Assembly: GCA_017165825.1 (NCBI GenBank)
Contig: CM029384.1
Coordinates: 24,389,550 to 24,453,549, forward strand
Direction of reading: 5' to 3'
Source: Hepsetus odoe
Lineage: Eukaryota > Chordata > Actinopteri > Characiformes > Hepsetidae
DNA: 64,000 bases
Shown: positions 45,506-56,879 of the stretch, piece after piece
Numbering within the stretch: the first letter of the stretch is position 1
How the letters are laid out: each line of letters begins with the position of its first letter
Translations under genes and position numbers: made by a program
Notes under the pieces: model-generated
What the model was told of the DNA's origin: nothing
Database searches by the model: none
Seen by the model: the letters and a program-made list of their open reading frames with translations, nothing else

Positions 45506-47180
45506 GTAGTCATGCGAGCGACCCCTAGATTGCACATCGATTCTGGAAAAATGTGCCTATTCGGCTCTTTTTGAGATCAATTCTTCTATTAAGAGGAAAA
45601 CCTTGAGCACAAGATCAACCCACAACATCACGATCCCCTTAAAGAGGAGAAAAACATCGGCTGGTGTTCAATAAACACTAGGACGCTGCAAATGGACAGC
45701 AATGGTAAATATGGGAAGCGAGTCGTCTGCATTGAAAGGATTAAATACGAATCTTCTTCATCTAAAATTCATTCATTCATTTCCGTTTTCAGGGAAGGAT
45801 TAATCCGTCTCTCTGGACCGTTTCAATTTTCCTCCGTCATGCGCAAAGGACAGACCAGGACATGAACTTGAGTGTTAAACGAGATGTTCCGGCCTACGGA
45901 AGGGTCACTCCAGTTGCCTAGTAACCTCAAAAGCTACAGCTAGTGCCAGGATGATCAATAACAAACCAGCGCTCCGAAAAAGGAGAAATACAGATTAATG
46001 AAAGATTTCTGTTTATTTATTTAAAGAAAGGCAATTCAGCAGAAAAGATCAATGATTCTCGAGATACTGTTGAAGCTGTAAAGGATGCTCAAGTCGCATC
46101 CTCCGTATCCATGGCAACAGAGGCTGTGACTCTCTGTCCTCGTTTTTAAAGGGACTTCATATCGGGAATGCCCAGTTGCACTGAACGTATCCCACAATGC
46201 ACCTGAAAAAGCAGGGTACAACCTACATCAGCTGATCTCTAAAGACTGGGACACCGCTGCCTCTTCCTCTGGAAGAGAAACATTAAGAAATGAGAGGATC
46301 ACCTGATCCATCTTACTGGACAGAAGATCACTTCAGCTAAGAAGAGACAAGACAATACACATCCGAGAGGACAGAAGAGAAGGTAGGACAAAAGACAGGA
46401 CAGACAGGGTGCAGACAGAAACCCAAATCAACAGAAGGGAAAATGTGCAACCTCTTATAATGTGTGTGTGTGTGTGTGTGTGTGTCCAGTTTCACCTCTG
46501 CAGTTATAGTGGGAGGAGGTTTGGATTTTAGCATCTCATCAGAAATGAAACTTGAACTTCAAAGAGAAAACAGGAAACTTCAGAAGCTCCTCTTCACTTT
46601 TTCACTAAGAAGAAACATTCTGCTGATTGTGCTGCTCAGACACGATGTTCAGACACAATGTTCAGAATATGAAACACACACACAGTGAATCAGACCCTCA
46701 GATAAATGAGACAGGAAAGGACATCTGTATCAACATCTAAAGCCACCACTGATCTTCCATCCCGTCTCCAGAACTGGACCTGAAGCACATTAAACAGATC
46801 TAAGCAGTAAACAGTCGAAACACTCAATGAAGCACTGAACCGGGACCACCGCACATTCAGTGTGAACAAATCCACTGAAGAGGAAAACGGCTGTGGGATT
46901 CAGGAACTGGAGCAAAAACAAGAGAGGTCACTGCTGAGGTGTCCACCTTTTCCTTCTTCCACTTCTTTATCATCCAGCTTTTACCTCCATTAAGAAACTC
47001 TGAGCTACAAACACATCTTTAGAAGAATGAAGACTAGATGAAGAAGATCATTTCCTTCATCCTTTTTCTGCTGCGCTCTATTTCTCGATTCTTGGTTGAG
47101 TGGACAAAAACCTGTCCACCATCTCTGGACCTTCACCACTAGACCTGTCATCTTCATGCCCACACCGTCCTTCAAGTCTG
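45506..47180. other. Presumed slc2a9 3' intron or flank, no exon seen
   Basis: A TG microsatellite lies at 46461-46484. No rc match to the expected next slc2a9 exon (LGRRPLL-type motif) was found by eye. Short ORFs have no support. Confidence 0.4.
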
Positions 47181-47400
47181 ATAAGACCATCTGATAAATG
47201 CAGTAAATGCAAATGCAATGAAAGTGACAGCGACTATCTGTCATTGTGAGCCACAACCAAACACACCCTCTGTATTTAACACACACACACCATCCAGCAG
47301 GGGGCAGACACCCGGGGAGCAGTGATGGGGACGGTACCTTGATCAAGGGAACCTTTGGGCAGCCTACAGGCCTGGGTTTCAAACCCACAACCTACAGCAG
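47170..47400 (-). mobile_element. tRNA-headed SINE, family B, abutting a family-A tail
   Basis: Plus landmarks are CACACCATCCAGCAGGGGGC, GCAGTGATGGGGACGGTACC and GGTTTCAAACCCACAACC. Bases 47170-47215 resemble the family-A tail (CTGATAAATGCAGTAAATGC). Confidence 0.65.
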
Positions 47401-47439
47401 AATTTGTTTTATTTATTTCAAACAATAAAACGAGAGAAC

Positions 47440-47934
47440 TGTGCTGTTCCACGTTCTGTAGACTGGTACTGATCGGTACTGATCTGTTCCACGTTCTGTA
47501 GACTGGTACTGATCTGTTCCACATTCTGTAGATTGGTACTGATCGGTACTGATCTGTTCCACGTTCTGTAGACTGGTACTGATCTGTTCCACATTCTGTA
47601 GACTGGTACTGCTCGGTTCCACATTCTGTAGACTGGTACTGATCTGTTCCACGTTCTGTAGGGTGGTACTGATCGGTACTGATCTGTTCCACGTTCTGTA
47701 GACTGGTACTGATCGGTACTGATCTGTTCCACGTCGTGTAGAGTGGTACTGATCGGTACTGATCTGTTCCACGTTCTGTAGACTGGTACTGATCTGTTCC
47801 ACGTTCTGTAGAGTGGTACTGATCGGTACTGATCTGTTCCACATTCTGTAGATTGGTACTGATCGGTACTGATCTGTTCCACGTTCTGTAGACTGGTACT
47901 GATCTGTTCCACGTTCTTTAGACTGGTACTGATC
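47440..47934. repeat. Minisatellite, 30- and 40-bp units (TGTTCCACGTTCTGTAGACT)
   Basis: The unit GATCTGTTCCACGTTCTGTA plus GACTGGTACT is repeated about fifteen times; roughly half the units carry an extra GATCGGTACT. Minus-strand ORFs of Gln/Tyr/Ser repeats (TDQYQSTERG) are artefacts of the 30/40-base period. Confidence 0.9.
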
Positions 47935-48229
47935 CTGCTGAATGGTGGAGTCATTCTCCGCATTTTTTTTCTCACTGGAATAAATGGCGCTCAGGTTTGA
48001 GCATCTTAACAAGCACCTGAGATCCACCCCATCAACCACCTATCATCTGCCTAGCAACCATCTGGAACACAGCCAACTACCCTGGCCGCCGTAACACCTG
48101 CGTGCTCACCTGGTTGACAACAGCAACCTGGAACATCTACGTGGATAGTTTTTGCAGCAATCGTTCCACATTTTTTCTTCAGCATGTAAAAGTGCTTCAC
48201 CACAAAGTGAGGTTAGAAATCAATCTCAC

Positions 48230-51098
48230 CGACACGATGGCGGCCAGCGTCTCGATTCCTCCGGTGCTGAGAGTGATGTAGGGAATGGTGGCCTTGTCGA
48301 ATCCTGCTGCTTCCAAAATCCCATTGGTGTAGTACCAAATCTGAAAACAGCGCAGACAGCAGCGCGTTAGCGGCAGGGTCGGGCGAGAAGACGATAAATA
48401 ACTCCGCCATGTTCACTTCTGAAGGTTCAGACGACCGTTCAGGGAAATGAACAGTTTTATCACAGCTGACCACACACTGACCCACAGAGACACACGGTAC
48501 CGCAACCAAGCACTCTGTGTGTAACCCACACACACCGTCCAGCGCCCGGGGAACAGTGATGGGGACGGTACCCTGGTCGAGGTAACCTCGACAACCTACT
48601 GGTCTGGGATTTGAACCCACAACCTTCCAATCCTGGTGTCTCTAAACATCAGGCCACTTCTGACTGTTGTTTCTCCCAACTGCGACTCCATGTTTTGGAT
48701 TGAGCACTTCTCCAAACAGCACACTATTGATGATCAACAACTAATGATTCATTTGGTTAACTGATAGTTAATTAACTGCTGCTTCGTGTCGCTCAGTCAG
48801 GTGTGCAGGTGGTTAATGGAATTCCAGGAGCTCTGAGAAGCAGAGGAGTAAAACAGGCCTTCTTCACCTTTAGAAAGGAGAAATTAGGACTTGATTTAAT
48901 GTTTCCTGTAGACTAGAAAAGTGTAACCACTTTACAACAAAGCTGTGAAGCTGTAGTGTAACAACCTGAGATCCACACAGCTTCACCTCATCATTGATCT
49001 ATCATCTGCCTAGCAAACACCTGGGACACCATAGCACCTGGTTACTGGGTGTTCATGGATGAGGGTTTTGTTAAGGTGTGACTCACGGCGTTGAGGCCAC
49101 ACAGTTGGTAACAGGCCATGGTGACGATGATGGTGATGGTCTGCCAGCGGACGGCTCTGTTCCTGAAAAGCTCCAGAGCTGAAACAACCTGCAGCGTGTT
49201 CTGCGCCCGGCTCTCCGCATGGACCTCCTCCAGCTCGGCGGAGACATCCGTCTTACCCAGGAAGTCCCTGAAGGCTGGAGGGGAAAGAGAAAAGAGAGAA
49301 ACAGAGACACGTCACTACAGCATCTCCATGCTTTCCTGCCCTCTGTGTCTTCCTCTTTCACTCTGTCCCCTTGCATGTCCTCTTTCACCACGTCCATAAT
49401 CCTCCTCTTTGTTCTTCCTCTTCTCCTCTTTCCTGCAGCTCCATCTTCAATAACCTCCTCTCAATATACTCCTTGTCTCTCCTCTGGACATGTCCAAACC
49501 AACACAGTCTCACATCATCTGTCCAGAGCTGTCCATTTAACATATTTGCTCCGCTGCACCGCCTGTCTTTTTATATCACTGTCTCCAACCCGTATGATGC
49601 ATCTGGTCTCACTACCATCTCCATCCCATTAAAAGCTGGTCTCACTACCGTCTCCAACACATATAACATAGCTGGCCTCGCTACCATCTCCAACCGTTAA
49701 CCTTCCCTTTCACTCTTCTTGTTCCCCGTCCATCACATGAGAAGAATAATTCACCGGAACTTTTCTCCGTTCACCAGAACAAAGAAGCTCAAGGTTGAAA
49801 TGTTGTCTCATTTTTCATAAAGTAATGGAATTCAAAATCAGATTAAAGAGGAAATCATTTCCTGTCATCATTAACGCAGAGCCGAGCAGAGCCGAGCAGG
49901 CAGACAGACAGACAGCTGGTTTTTTTTCTCATTAAAGTCTTGTGAGGATTCATTTTACTGAGGAGAAATGGAGAGTCCTAAATAACCTCCGTTCTCTGGA
50001 GAGGAGAGACGGAACTGGGACTGTGGACATTTGTTCCAGCTACAAAGGAAAGATTTGCACATTTACACCATCACGCCAAAACGTTATTCATCAGTCGAGT
50101 CATGTTGGAGGCGTGTGTTTTATGTTTAGTGCTAGAACTACAGTCCTGTGCTAAAGTCTTCACCCCCTCTTTCTGTCTGATCTTTATCGGACTGAGTCGA
50201 TTAAATGAAAGAAACTGGAACAAATATTTGGAAAAAGTGTCTAAAGATACAAGGTTTTACAAGGTTCCAGGTGGCACTGATGAAAAGACAGGAGGCGGAG
50301 CTGGAGATGTCGGAGTTAAAGATGCTGAGATGTTCGTTGGGTGTGACGAGGATGGACAGGATTAGAAATGAGTATATTAGAGGGACAGCTCAGGTTAGAC
50401 GTCTTGGAGACAAAGTTAGAGAAGCAAGGTTGCGTTGGTTTGGCCATGTGCAGAGGAGAGACGAGGATTATATTGGAAGGAGGATGTTGAGGATGGAGCT
50501 GCCAGGAAAGAGGAGAAGAGGAAGACCAAAGAGGAGATTTATGGACGTGGTAAGACAGGACATGCAGGGGGACGGTTTGAAGCAGGAAGATGCAGAGGAC
50601 CGGAAGATGCAGAGGACCTAAACGGGAGCAGCCGAAAAAAGAAGAAGCAGAAGAAGAAAAGGAGGATCAGCACCAAGGACAGCAGCTTTCAGCACCAGGA
50701 CCCTGGACAGCAGCAGAATAGTGTTAATGGTGTTCTAGCAGATCTTCTTCTGCTTTTTCAACTGCTGCTGTTAAGGGTCGTTACAGCATCTCCATGTCGT
50801 CCTGTCCTCTGTGTCTCCCTCTTTCACACTGTCCCCGCTGCACGTCCTCTCTCACCACCTCCATAAACCTCCTCTTTATCCTTCCTTTTCTCCTTTTCCT
50901 TGGCTGCTCCATCCTCTACATCCTTCTCCTGATATACTCCTCGTCTCTCCTCTGGTGATGTCCAAATCTACACTGTCTCACTTCTCCCAAACCACCCAAC
51001 CTGAGTTGGCCCACTAATATACTCCTTTTAATACTCTATATAATATAATCCCTAATCCTGTTCCTTCTTGTCCATCCTGATGCAAATCTCAGCAGGAC

Positions 51099-51139
<41 letters not shown>

Positions 51140-51200
51140 AGTGATGATGATGATGATGATGAAAGTGATGATGATGATGATGGTGATGATGATGAAAGTG

Positions 51201-51231
<31 letters not shown>

Positions 51232-53006
51232 AAGTGATGATGATGATGATGATGATGATGATAATGGTGATGAAAGTGATGATGAAAGTGATGATGATGA
51301 TGAAAGTGGTGATGATGATGATGATGATGGTGAAGATGGAGAGATGGTGGGGCGGATGATGGTGATGGCAGTGATGGTGATGGTGATAATGGTGATGATA
51401 ATGGTGATGATGGTGATGGTGAGATGGTGGTGATGATCATGATGATGGTGGTGATGATGACGATGATGATGCCGACGGCGATGATGATGATGGTGATGAT
51501 GATGATGGTGAAGATGTGATGATGATGGTGAAGATGGTGGGATGGTGTTGATAGTGGTGATGATGATGGTGAAGTTGGTGAGATGGTGGTGGTGATGATG
51601 GCGATGATGATGGTGATGATGATGATGAGGGTGGTGGTGGTGATGATGATGAAGGTTTTTGGAAGAACCCTTAAGTTGAACCCTTATAGAACCTGCATAT
51701 GATGTAAGGCTTGTCTCAATCTCATTCATGTGGCTTTAATCAGTCGCTTTCCGATCACATACACACTTAAAATCACCTCAGCCTCTCACACACAGCACAG
51801 CAAACCCATTTAATCAAAGCATCAGCGCCAGCATCCTTCACCAGAGACAGACGCCCACAAAGAACCATCTACTGAATGAAGTTAAAGGTGGAGCCCAACA
51901 GAGCACAATGAGCGGGAGCAGTGGGTGGTTTTTAATCTTCTGTAGAAGTATCAAGATAAGTTCCTCACAATCACTCACACTGGAAACAGGGTGAGATTTT
52001 TGGTTTCATAGTGGTGGTGAATGGAACCGGATATCTGAACTGGTGGTGAAGACGCTGTCTGGTGTCTGAGACGGTGTTTTAGTTTGGAGAAGATTCTGGA
52101 CTAAAACTGAACCCGTTCATGGTGGAGGGACACCAAGAACAGAGATTTAGTTCAGATGGACTATTTTACCATCATCACCGTCCCACAGAGACACTCAGAG
52201 AAACACAGAGACACACGGAGACACACGGAGACACTCGGAGACACACAGAGACACACAGAGACACGGGGAGCCTCACTGGGGACAGAAGATCCACAGATTC
52301 AGGATGTGACCTTTGATTAATGCTGCAATCAAATCATCACACCAATGATGTAATTGTCCAATAAAAATCTGTAGTGCATGTGTTTGGACTTTTTGAATAA
52401 AGTGTGATTTTTAGTGCGATGATGCTGTGAAGAGCTGATTTCACATCATCGTTACTGATATGCAAATTTTATAGCAATTTCTTACTCTGTGCTTAATTAC
52501 AACCTTCTCTTTTTATACCTTTCATTTTCCTTCTGTTCCAAACAAACTAAGATTTAGATCAAAGATCAAAGTAAAAAGACCTGAGATATTGGGGATCCCT
52601 ATCCAGCACCCACATAATAAATGGATGGATGGATGGATGGCTGGATGGACAGACAGGAGGCCAGATGGATGGATGGACAGACAGGAGGCCAGATGGACAG
52701 ATGGACAGACAGGAGGCCAGGTGGATGGATGGACAGACAGGTGGCCAGATGGATGGATGGACAGGTGTATTAACTGTATTAATGTAATTGAGGAGGAGCT
52801 GTGTGATTGTGATGATGATGATGATGAAGTTGTTCCTCAAGGTTGGATGAGTGTGGACACAGTGATGGAGTGATGGTGCTGAAATGTTCAGTGAGTCTAT
52901 AATTACACTCATCATTAACTTAATCACTGCAGCTAATTTACTGTACATCATTAGATCCATCAGAAGAGAGAAAGAGAGAGAGATGAGAGCGAGAGAGAGG
53001 AGAGAA

Positions 53007-53037
<31 letters not shown>

Positions 53038-53038
53038 C

Positions 53039-53083
<45 letters not shown>

Positions 53084-53104
53084 GAGAGAGAGACAGAGAC
53101 AGAC

Positions 53105-53183
<79 letters not shown>

Positions 53184-55207
53184 CTATCCTTTAATTCTGA
53201 GAGGAAACCCATCAGCGGTGAGTTCTCGACCTGATTCTGTCACTGGTCTGATCTCTGCCGCTGATTCTCGGAGTTCTGAACACAGATCAATACGGGACGT
53301 TCCATCTGCCTAATGCAGGACGCCGGAACCGTCAGCGCAAGCAGAACACACGTCCCTGATGGGACTGGGAGACAAAGAGTGCTTTAAACAAGTCTGAGGG
53401 CAAGAATCAAAGGTCCGTCTCAGCCCTGGAGAACCGAGCACCGGGGAAACACAACCTCTGTTCTCTTCATCCACAACAAGACCCGGGTTCCTGCTCCTCA
53501 GAGAACCGGAACAGAGAGAAGAGAAGACTTCACTGTTTCATCTGATCCCACACTGTCAACATCAAAACACACCTCAACAAATAACAACACACAACTACAG
53601 CAGCACAGTCCCAGCAAAATATCCGCCTGTCCTTCATTCTGATATTTATTCTGATATTTATTCTTTTGCTTCATGCAGGTCCCAGTACCGGATAAATGGG
53701 GAGGGTTACATCAGGAAGGGCATCCAGTGTAAAACTTTTGCCAAATCAATATGCAGACAATGATACAGAATTCCATATTCTGTCAGGACGATAAAGGATA
53801 GAAATGGAAACGTACTCACAGGTGAACAGAGCGTGTTGAGCAGATGGAAGGAGAACTTTGAGGGGCTGATGAAGGAAGAGAATGAGAGACAGAGAAGATT
53901 GGATAATGTCAGGATAGTGAACCAGGAAGTGCAGCAAATAAACAAGATGGAAGTAAGAGCAGCGATGAAGAGGATGAAGAATGGAAAGGCTGTTGGTCTG
54001 GATGACATACCAGTGGAACCATGGAGATGTTTAGGGGAGATGGCAGTTGAGTTTCTGACCAGATTGTTTAACACAATCTTGGAAAGTGAGAGGAGCCTGA
54101 GGAATGGAGACGGAGTGTACTGGAACAGATCTTCAAGAATAAGGGTGATGAACAGAGCTGTGGTAGCTATAGAGGGATTCTGGGAAAGAGTCGTGGAAAC
54201 AGGTTAAGAAAAGAGGTGAAGATCAGTGAACAGCAGGATGGTTTCATGGCGAGAAAGAGCTCTGCTGATACAATGTTTGCTCTGAGGGTGTTGATGGAGA
54301 AGTACAGAGAAGGTCAGAAGGAGCTGCATTGTGTCTTTGTGGACTTGAAAAAAGAAGATAACAGGGTGCCTAGAGAGGAGTTGTGGTTTTGTATGAGGAA
54401 GTCAGGAGTTACAGAAGTATGTGAGAGTAGTTCAGGATATGTATGCGAAGAGTGTGACAGTTGTGAGATCTGCAGTGGGAGTGATGGATGCATTTAAGGT
54501 AGAGGCTGGATTACATCAAGGATCAGCACTGAGCCCATTCTTGTTTGCAATAGTAATGGACAGGTTGACGGACGAGGTTAGACAGGAGTCTCCGTGGACG
54601 ATGATGTTTGCTGATGATATTGTGATCTGTAGTGAGAGTAGGGAGCAGCTTGAGGAGAACCTGGAGAGATGGAGATCTGCTCTGGAGAGGAGAGGAATGA
54701 AAGTGAGTAGGGCAAAGACAGAATACATGAGTGTGAATGAAAGGGAGGAAAGTGGAGTGGTGAGGATGGAGGGAGTAGAGGAGATGAAGGGGGAGTTGTT
54801 TAAGGGAAGGTTTACAGGACAGTAGTGAGACCAGCTATGTTGTATGGGTTGGAGACGGTGATGAAAAGTCAGGAGGCGGAGCTGGAGGTGTCTGAGTTAA
54901 AGATGCTGAGATTTTTGTTGGGTGTGACGAGGATGGACAGGATTAGATGATGATGATAGTGGTGATGATGATGATGATGATGATGGTGATGTTGATGATG
55001 ATGGTGGTGCTGCTGCTGATGATGATGATGATGGTGGTGATGGTGATGGTAATGATGATGAATGAAGTGTGTACCTTTTTCAGCACGGGCCTCATCCCGG
55101 CGTTCCATCAGCAAGAACCGCGGGCTCTCCGGCAGGAACGGCAACACACACAGCTGGAGAACTGCAGGAACTGCCAAGAAGGCAAACAGGAAGTTCCATC
55201 GGGTCTT
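48230..55207 (-). CDS. slc2a9: SLC2A9 (GLUT9) facilitative urate/hexose transporter, three internal exons only
   Basis: On the minus strand, exons 55207-55075, 49274-49087 and 48340-48230 join in phase (44 codons plus 1 base; 62 codons plus 2; 37 codons). They encode the end of the fifth-sixth membrane region (FAFLAVPAVLQLCVLPFLPE, SPRFLLMERRDEARAEKAFR), the intracellular loop (DFLGKTDVSAELEEVHAESR), the seventh segment (TITIIVTMACYQLCGLNA) and the following IWYYTNGILEAAGF...LSTGGIETLAAIVS. The PESPR motif and these phrases match class II sugar transporters and are closest to SLC2A9 as I recall it. GLUT9 is a plasma-membrane urate transporter. The 5' exons (starting with membrane segments 1-5) and 3' exons (from the LGRRPLL segment on) are not visible and may lie in the N gaps. 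LINE copies, GAT arrays and a VNTR fill the introns. slc2a11 is the main alternative. Confidence 0.82.
48455..48660 (-). mobile_element. tRNA-headed SINE, family B (slc2a9 intron)
   Basis: Plus landmarks are ACACACCGTCCAGCGCCC, CAGTGATGGGGACGGTACCC, GGGATTTGAACCCACAACC and a trailing ATCAGGCCACTTCTG. Confidence 0.7.
49310..49700 (-). mobile_element. 3' end of an RTE-like LINE (slc2a9 intron)
   Basis: Plus-strand reading shows the inverted LINE end (CACCACGTCCATAATCCTCC, TCCTCTGGACATGTCCAAAC) and, near 49640-49690, inverted copies of the 36-bp VRPAMLYGLETV segment. Confidence 0.65.
50265..50645 (+). mobile_element. 3' end of an RTE-like LINE, best-preserved C-terminal ORF
   Basis: An open frame (50205-50621) carries the LINE C-terminus: MLRCSLGVTRMDRIRNEYIR, GTAQVRRLGDKVREARLRWF, GHVQRRDEDYIGRRMLRMEL and PGKRRRGRPKRRFMDVV. 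This is the region after the RT in RTE/BovB-like elements. The upstream RT is missing. Confidence 0.75.
50780..51075 (-). mobile_element. 3' end of an RTE-like LINE, facing the previous copy
   Basis: Inverted LINE end (plus CTCTCACCACCTCCATAAAC, TCCTCTGGTGATGTCCAAAT, CCTTCTTGTCCATCCTGATG). Its inner end runs directly into the GAT array. Confidence 0.65.
51099..51655. repeat. Large (GAT)n trinucleotide array
   Basis: About 550 bases of GAT/GAA/GGT triplets (GATGATGATGAAAGTGATGA type). They give poly-Asp, poly-Met and poly-His ORFs in different frames, none of which is a gene. Confidence 0.95.
52000..52290 (-). repeat. Dispersed VNTR element, copy 5 (short, inverted)
   Basis: It has the family flank GTGTCTGAGACGGTGTTTTA, TTTAGTTCAGATGG at 52147, a short core of GAGACACACGGAGACACTC (52185-52265) and the GGGGAGCCTCACTGGGGACA flank. 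Confidence 0.75.
52618..52775. repeat. GATG / GGACAGACAGGAGGCCAGAT repeats
   Basis: A GGAT tetranucleotide run passes into a unit of about 32 bases containing GATGGACAGACAGGAGGCCA, four or five times. Confidence 0.85.
52965..53183. repeat. (GA)n microsatellite with GACA interruptions
   Basis: AGAGAG runs interrupted by ACAG; the complement of the CT type seen at 6.4-7.5 kb. Confidence 0.95.
53640..54955 (+). pseudogene. RTE/BovB-like LINE reverse transcriptase, broken
   Basis: Two or three frames hold a reverse transcriptase. An upstream linker (SRWKENFEGLMKEENERQRR, MKRMKNGKAVGLDDIPVEPW) is followed by the QQDGFMARKSSADTMFALRV block, the VFVDLKKEDNRVPREELWF block (usually AYDRVPR), LHQGSALSPFLFAIVMDRLT, and the catalytic MMFADDIVICSESREQLEEN motif (FADD). 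Then come ERRGMKVSRAKTEYM and a last VRPAMLYGLETV-type segment. Frameshifts near 54145 and 54420-54500 and a deletion after 54790 make it dead. The endonuclease is absent. Its 3' side stops at GACAGGATTAG and a GAT array begins. Clade assignment is from memory of motif style. It lies in the large slc2a9 intron on the opposite strand. Confidence 0.8.
54947..55062. repeat. (GAT)n array, second locus
   Basis: GATGATGATGGTGATGTTG repeats abut the broken LINE and end about 12 bases before the slc2a9 exon donor. Confidence 0.9.
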
Positions 55208-55919
55208 CTGCAAAGACACACCAGTAACACACATTAACACAAACACGCTCCTAAATCAGGTTTCAGTTTAATCTTGGGTAACTGACATCACCAAACTTCA
55301 GAGAAGCTGGCAGAAGGAGCAAACACCTGCTTAACGTCCACCCTCTGGAGAAGCTCTCGGCCTTGTGGTGGGAAAGACGGATGTGGAAGAATCACAGTGC
55401 GAAGCAGGAAAAATAAAACAAGTCGGCAGACAGACGTGACCGTGTCGGGTCTCCGGGAGCCACAGAGTGTTTGTGTGAGGAATATTAAACGTCCCTGTGG
55501 AGGATGGGGGAATTGGACTCACGCTGATTCCTGCACATTATCGAGCTGCTCCATAAACGTCTCTGCCGGAGACAATCAAACACAATCTGATTTCACTAGA
55601 GACGGTTTTCAAAAACAGTCCAATTCTTGTTTTCATTTTTCTGTCAGCAGAACTGTCCCGAATCAGCACTGCTAAAACATGAGATTTATTAAAGTCCACT
55701 TTACTAATCCACTCCACATTACAGCACTCAGCAAGAAGATCTGATCTTCTCAACCGATCTGAACTGACTGCAGACCCACGACGTTCTGTCTGAACCACAG
55801 CGTTCTGTCTTTTTAGGAAAACTTCTAAATATCCTCCAGTATGATGATCAAAATTCCAGATTTGTTCATTAAAAATGTCCACTTTGTAGAGGACATCTGT
55901 TCTGAGGAGGACACGAGGA
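55208..55919. other. slc2a9: slc2a9 upstream intron, no exon seen
   Basis: No match to the preceding transporter exons and no tmem107 exon was found up to the GA repeat. Confidence 0.45.
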
Positions 55920-55935
55920 GACAGAGAGAGAGAGG

Positions 55936-55983
<48 letters not shown>

Positions 55984-56000
55984 AGAGAGAGAGAGAGAGA
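55919..56000. repeat. (GA)n microsatellite at the gap edge
   Basis: A GA run leading directly into N. Confidence 0.95.
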
Positions 56001-56500
56001 NNNNNNNNNNNNNNNNNNNNNNNNNNNNNNNNNNNNNNNNNNNNNNNNNNNNNNNNNNNNNNNNNNNNNNNNNNNNNNNNNNNNNNNNNNNNNNNNNNNN
56101 NNNNNNNNNNNNNNNNNNNNNNNNNNNNNNNNNNNNNNNNNNNNNNNNNNNNNNNNNNNNNNNNNNNNNNNNNNNNNNNNNNNNNNNNNNNNNNNNNNNN
56201 NNNNNNNNNNNNNNNNNNNNNNNNNNNNNNNNNNNNNNNNNNNNNNNNNNNNNNNNNNNNNNNNNNNNNNNNNNNNNNNNNNNNNNNNNNNNNNNNNNNN
56301 NNNNNNNNNNNNNNNNNNNNNNNNNNNNNNNNNNNNNNNNNNNNNNNNNNNNNNNNNNNNNNNNNNNNNNNNNNNNNNNNNNNNNNNNNNNNNNNNNNNN
56401 NNNNNNNNNNNNNNNNNNNNNNNNNNNNNNNNNNNNNNNNNNNNNNNNNNNNNNNNNNNNNNNNNNNNNNNNNNNNNNNNNNNNNNNNNNNNNNNNNNNN
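56001..56500. other. Assembly gap (500 N)
   Basis: Exactly 500 N with (GA)n on the left and (CT)n on the right. The 5' exons of slc2a9 (minus) and of tmem107 (plus) both point into it, so it must be much larger than 500 bases or a misjoin. Confidence 0.95.

Positions 56501-56543
<43 letters not shown>
56501..56543. repeat. (CT)n microsatellite at the right gap edge
   Basis: The CT run serves as the polypyrimidine tract of the tmem107 last-exon acceptor. Confidence 0.95.
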
Positions 56544-56545
<2 letters not shown>

Positions 56546-56546
<1 letters not shown>

Positions 56547-56615
56547 GTGGTTCCTGCACTCGGTGAGCTGGTTCAGATCGTTGCCGTGTTGGGTCTGAAG
56601 AAGAAGCCGATGTGA
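56546..56615 (+). CDS. tmem107: TMEM107, last coding exon (3' fragment)
   Basis: After a CT-rich tract and CAG, a 70-base exon encodes 22 residues, VVPALGELVQIVAVLGLKKK then PM and TGA (613-615 of this kb). The human protein as I recall it ends in a very similar way (PA-TE-hydrophobic-GLKKKPF). The neighbour aurkb lies next to TMEM107 in mammals too, which supports the call. TMEM107 is a four-pass membrane protein of the ciliary transition zone, needed for ciliogenesis and Hedgehog signalling. The exon holds the end of the fourth membrane segment and the basic tail. The exons before it are not in the window and presumably lie in the gap. A polyadenylation signal AATAAA is at 56827-56832. Confidence 0.82.
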
Positions 56616-56826
56616 TTGACTGCAGTGGATGGATCCCTGAATTTTGATCCACTTTAGTGTTTTTTTTTTGTTTGTTGTTTTTTCCAGAAATAGCAGGACA
56701 GTGTCCTTTTCCGAGGTCTACTTCTGTGATTGTGTCTTACCATCATGTCCAAACACAGCTGGATGGCAATTGAGGAGAAAAGGCCACTGCAAGAAATATT
56801 TTTTCCATTTTGTAAAAACAAATTTT

Positions 56827-56832
56827 AATAAA
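56827..56832 (+). promoter_or_regulatory. tmem107: tmem107 polyadenylation signal
   Basis: AATAAA 212 bases after the stop; a second one lies near 56911. Confidence 0.6.
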
Positions 56833-56879
56833 AACTTAAATGGTCATTTGCTTGCTGAATGTTAAAACATGTTTACAAA

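Noticed and set aside
47440..47934. Regularly spaced repeats that superficially resemble a CRISPR array
   Set aside because: Units are head-to-tail with no unique spacers, and the genome is a vertebrate's.
47413..48039. Gln/Tyr/Ser repeat ORFs of about 190-210 codons (TDQYQSTERG type)
   Set aside because: They open because the minisatellite period is 30/40 bases; no start context, splice sites or unique domain.
51036..51729. Poly-Asp, poly-His and poly-Met ORFs
   Set aside because: They arise from a GAT trinucleotide array read in different frames.
53833..54825. Treating the LINE reverse transcriptase ORFs as active genes
   Set aside because: Several frameshifts and deletions, no endonuclease domain, and truncated copies of the same family elsewhere show that they are dead fragments.
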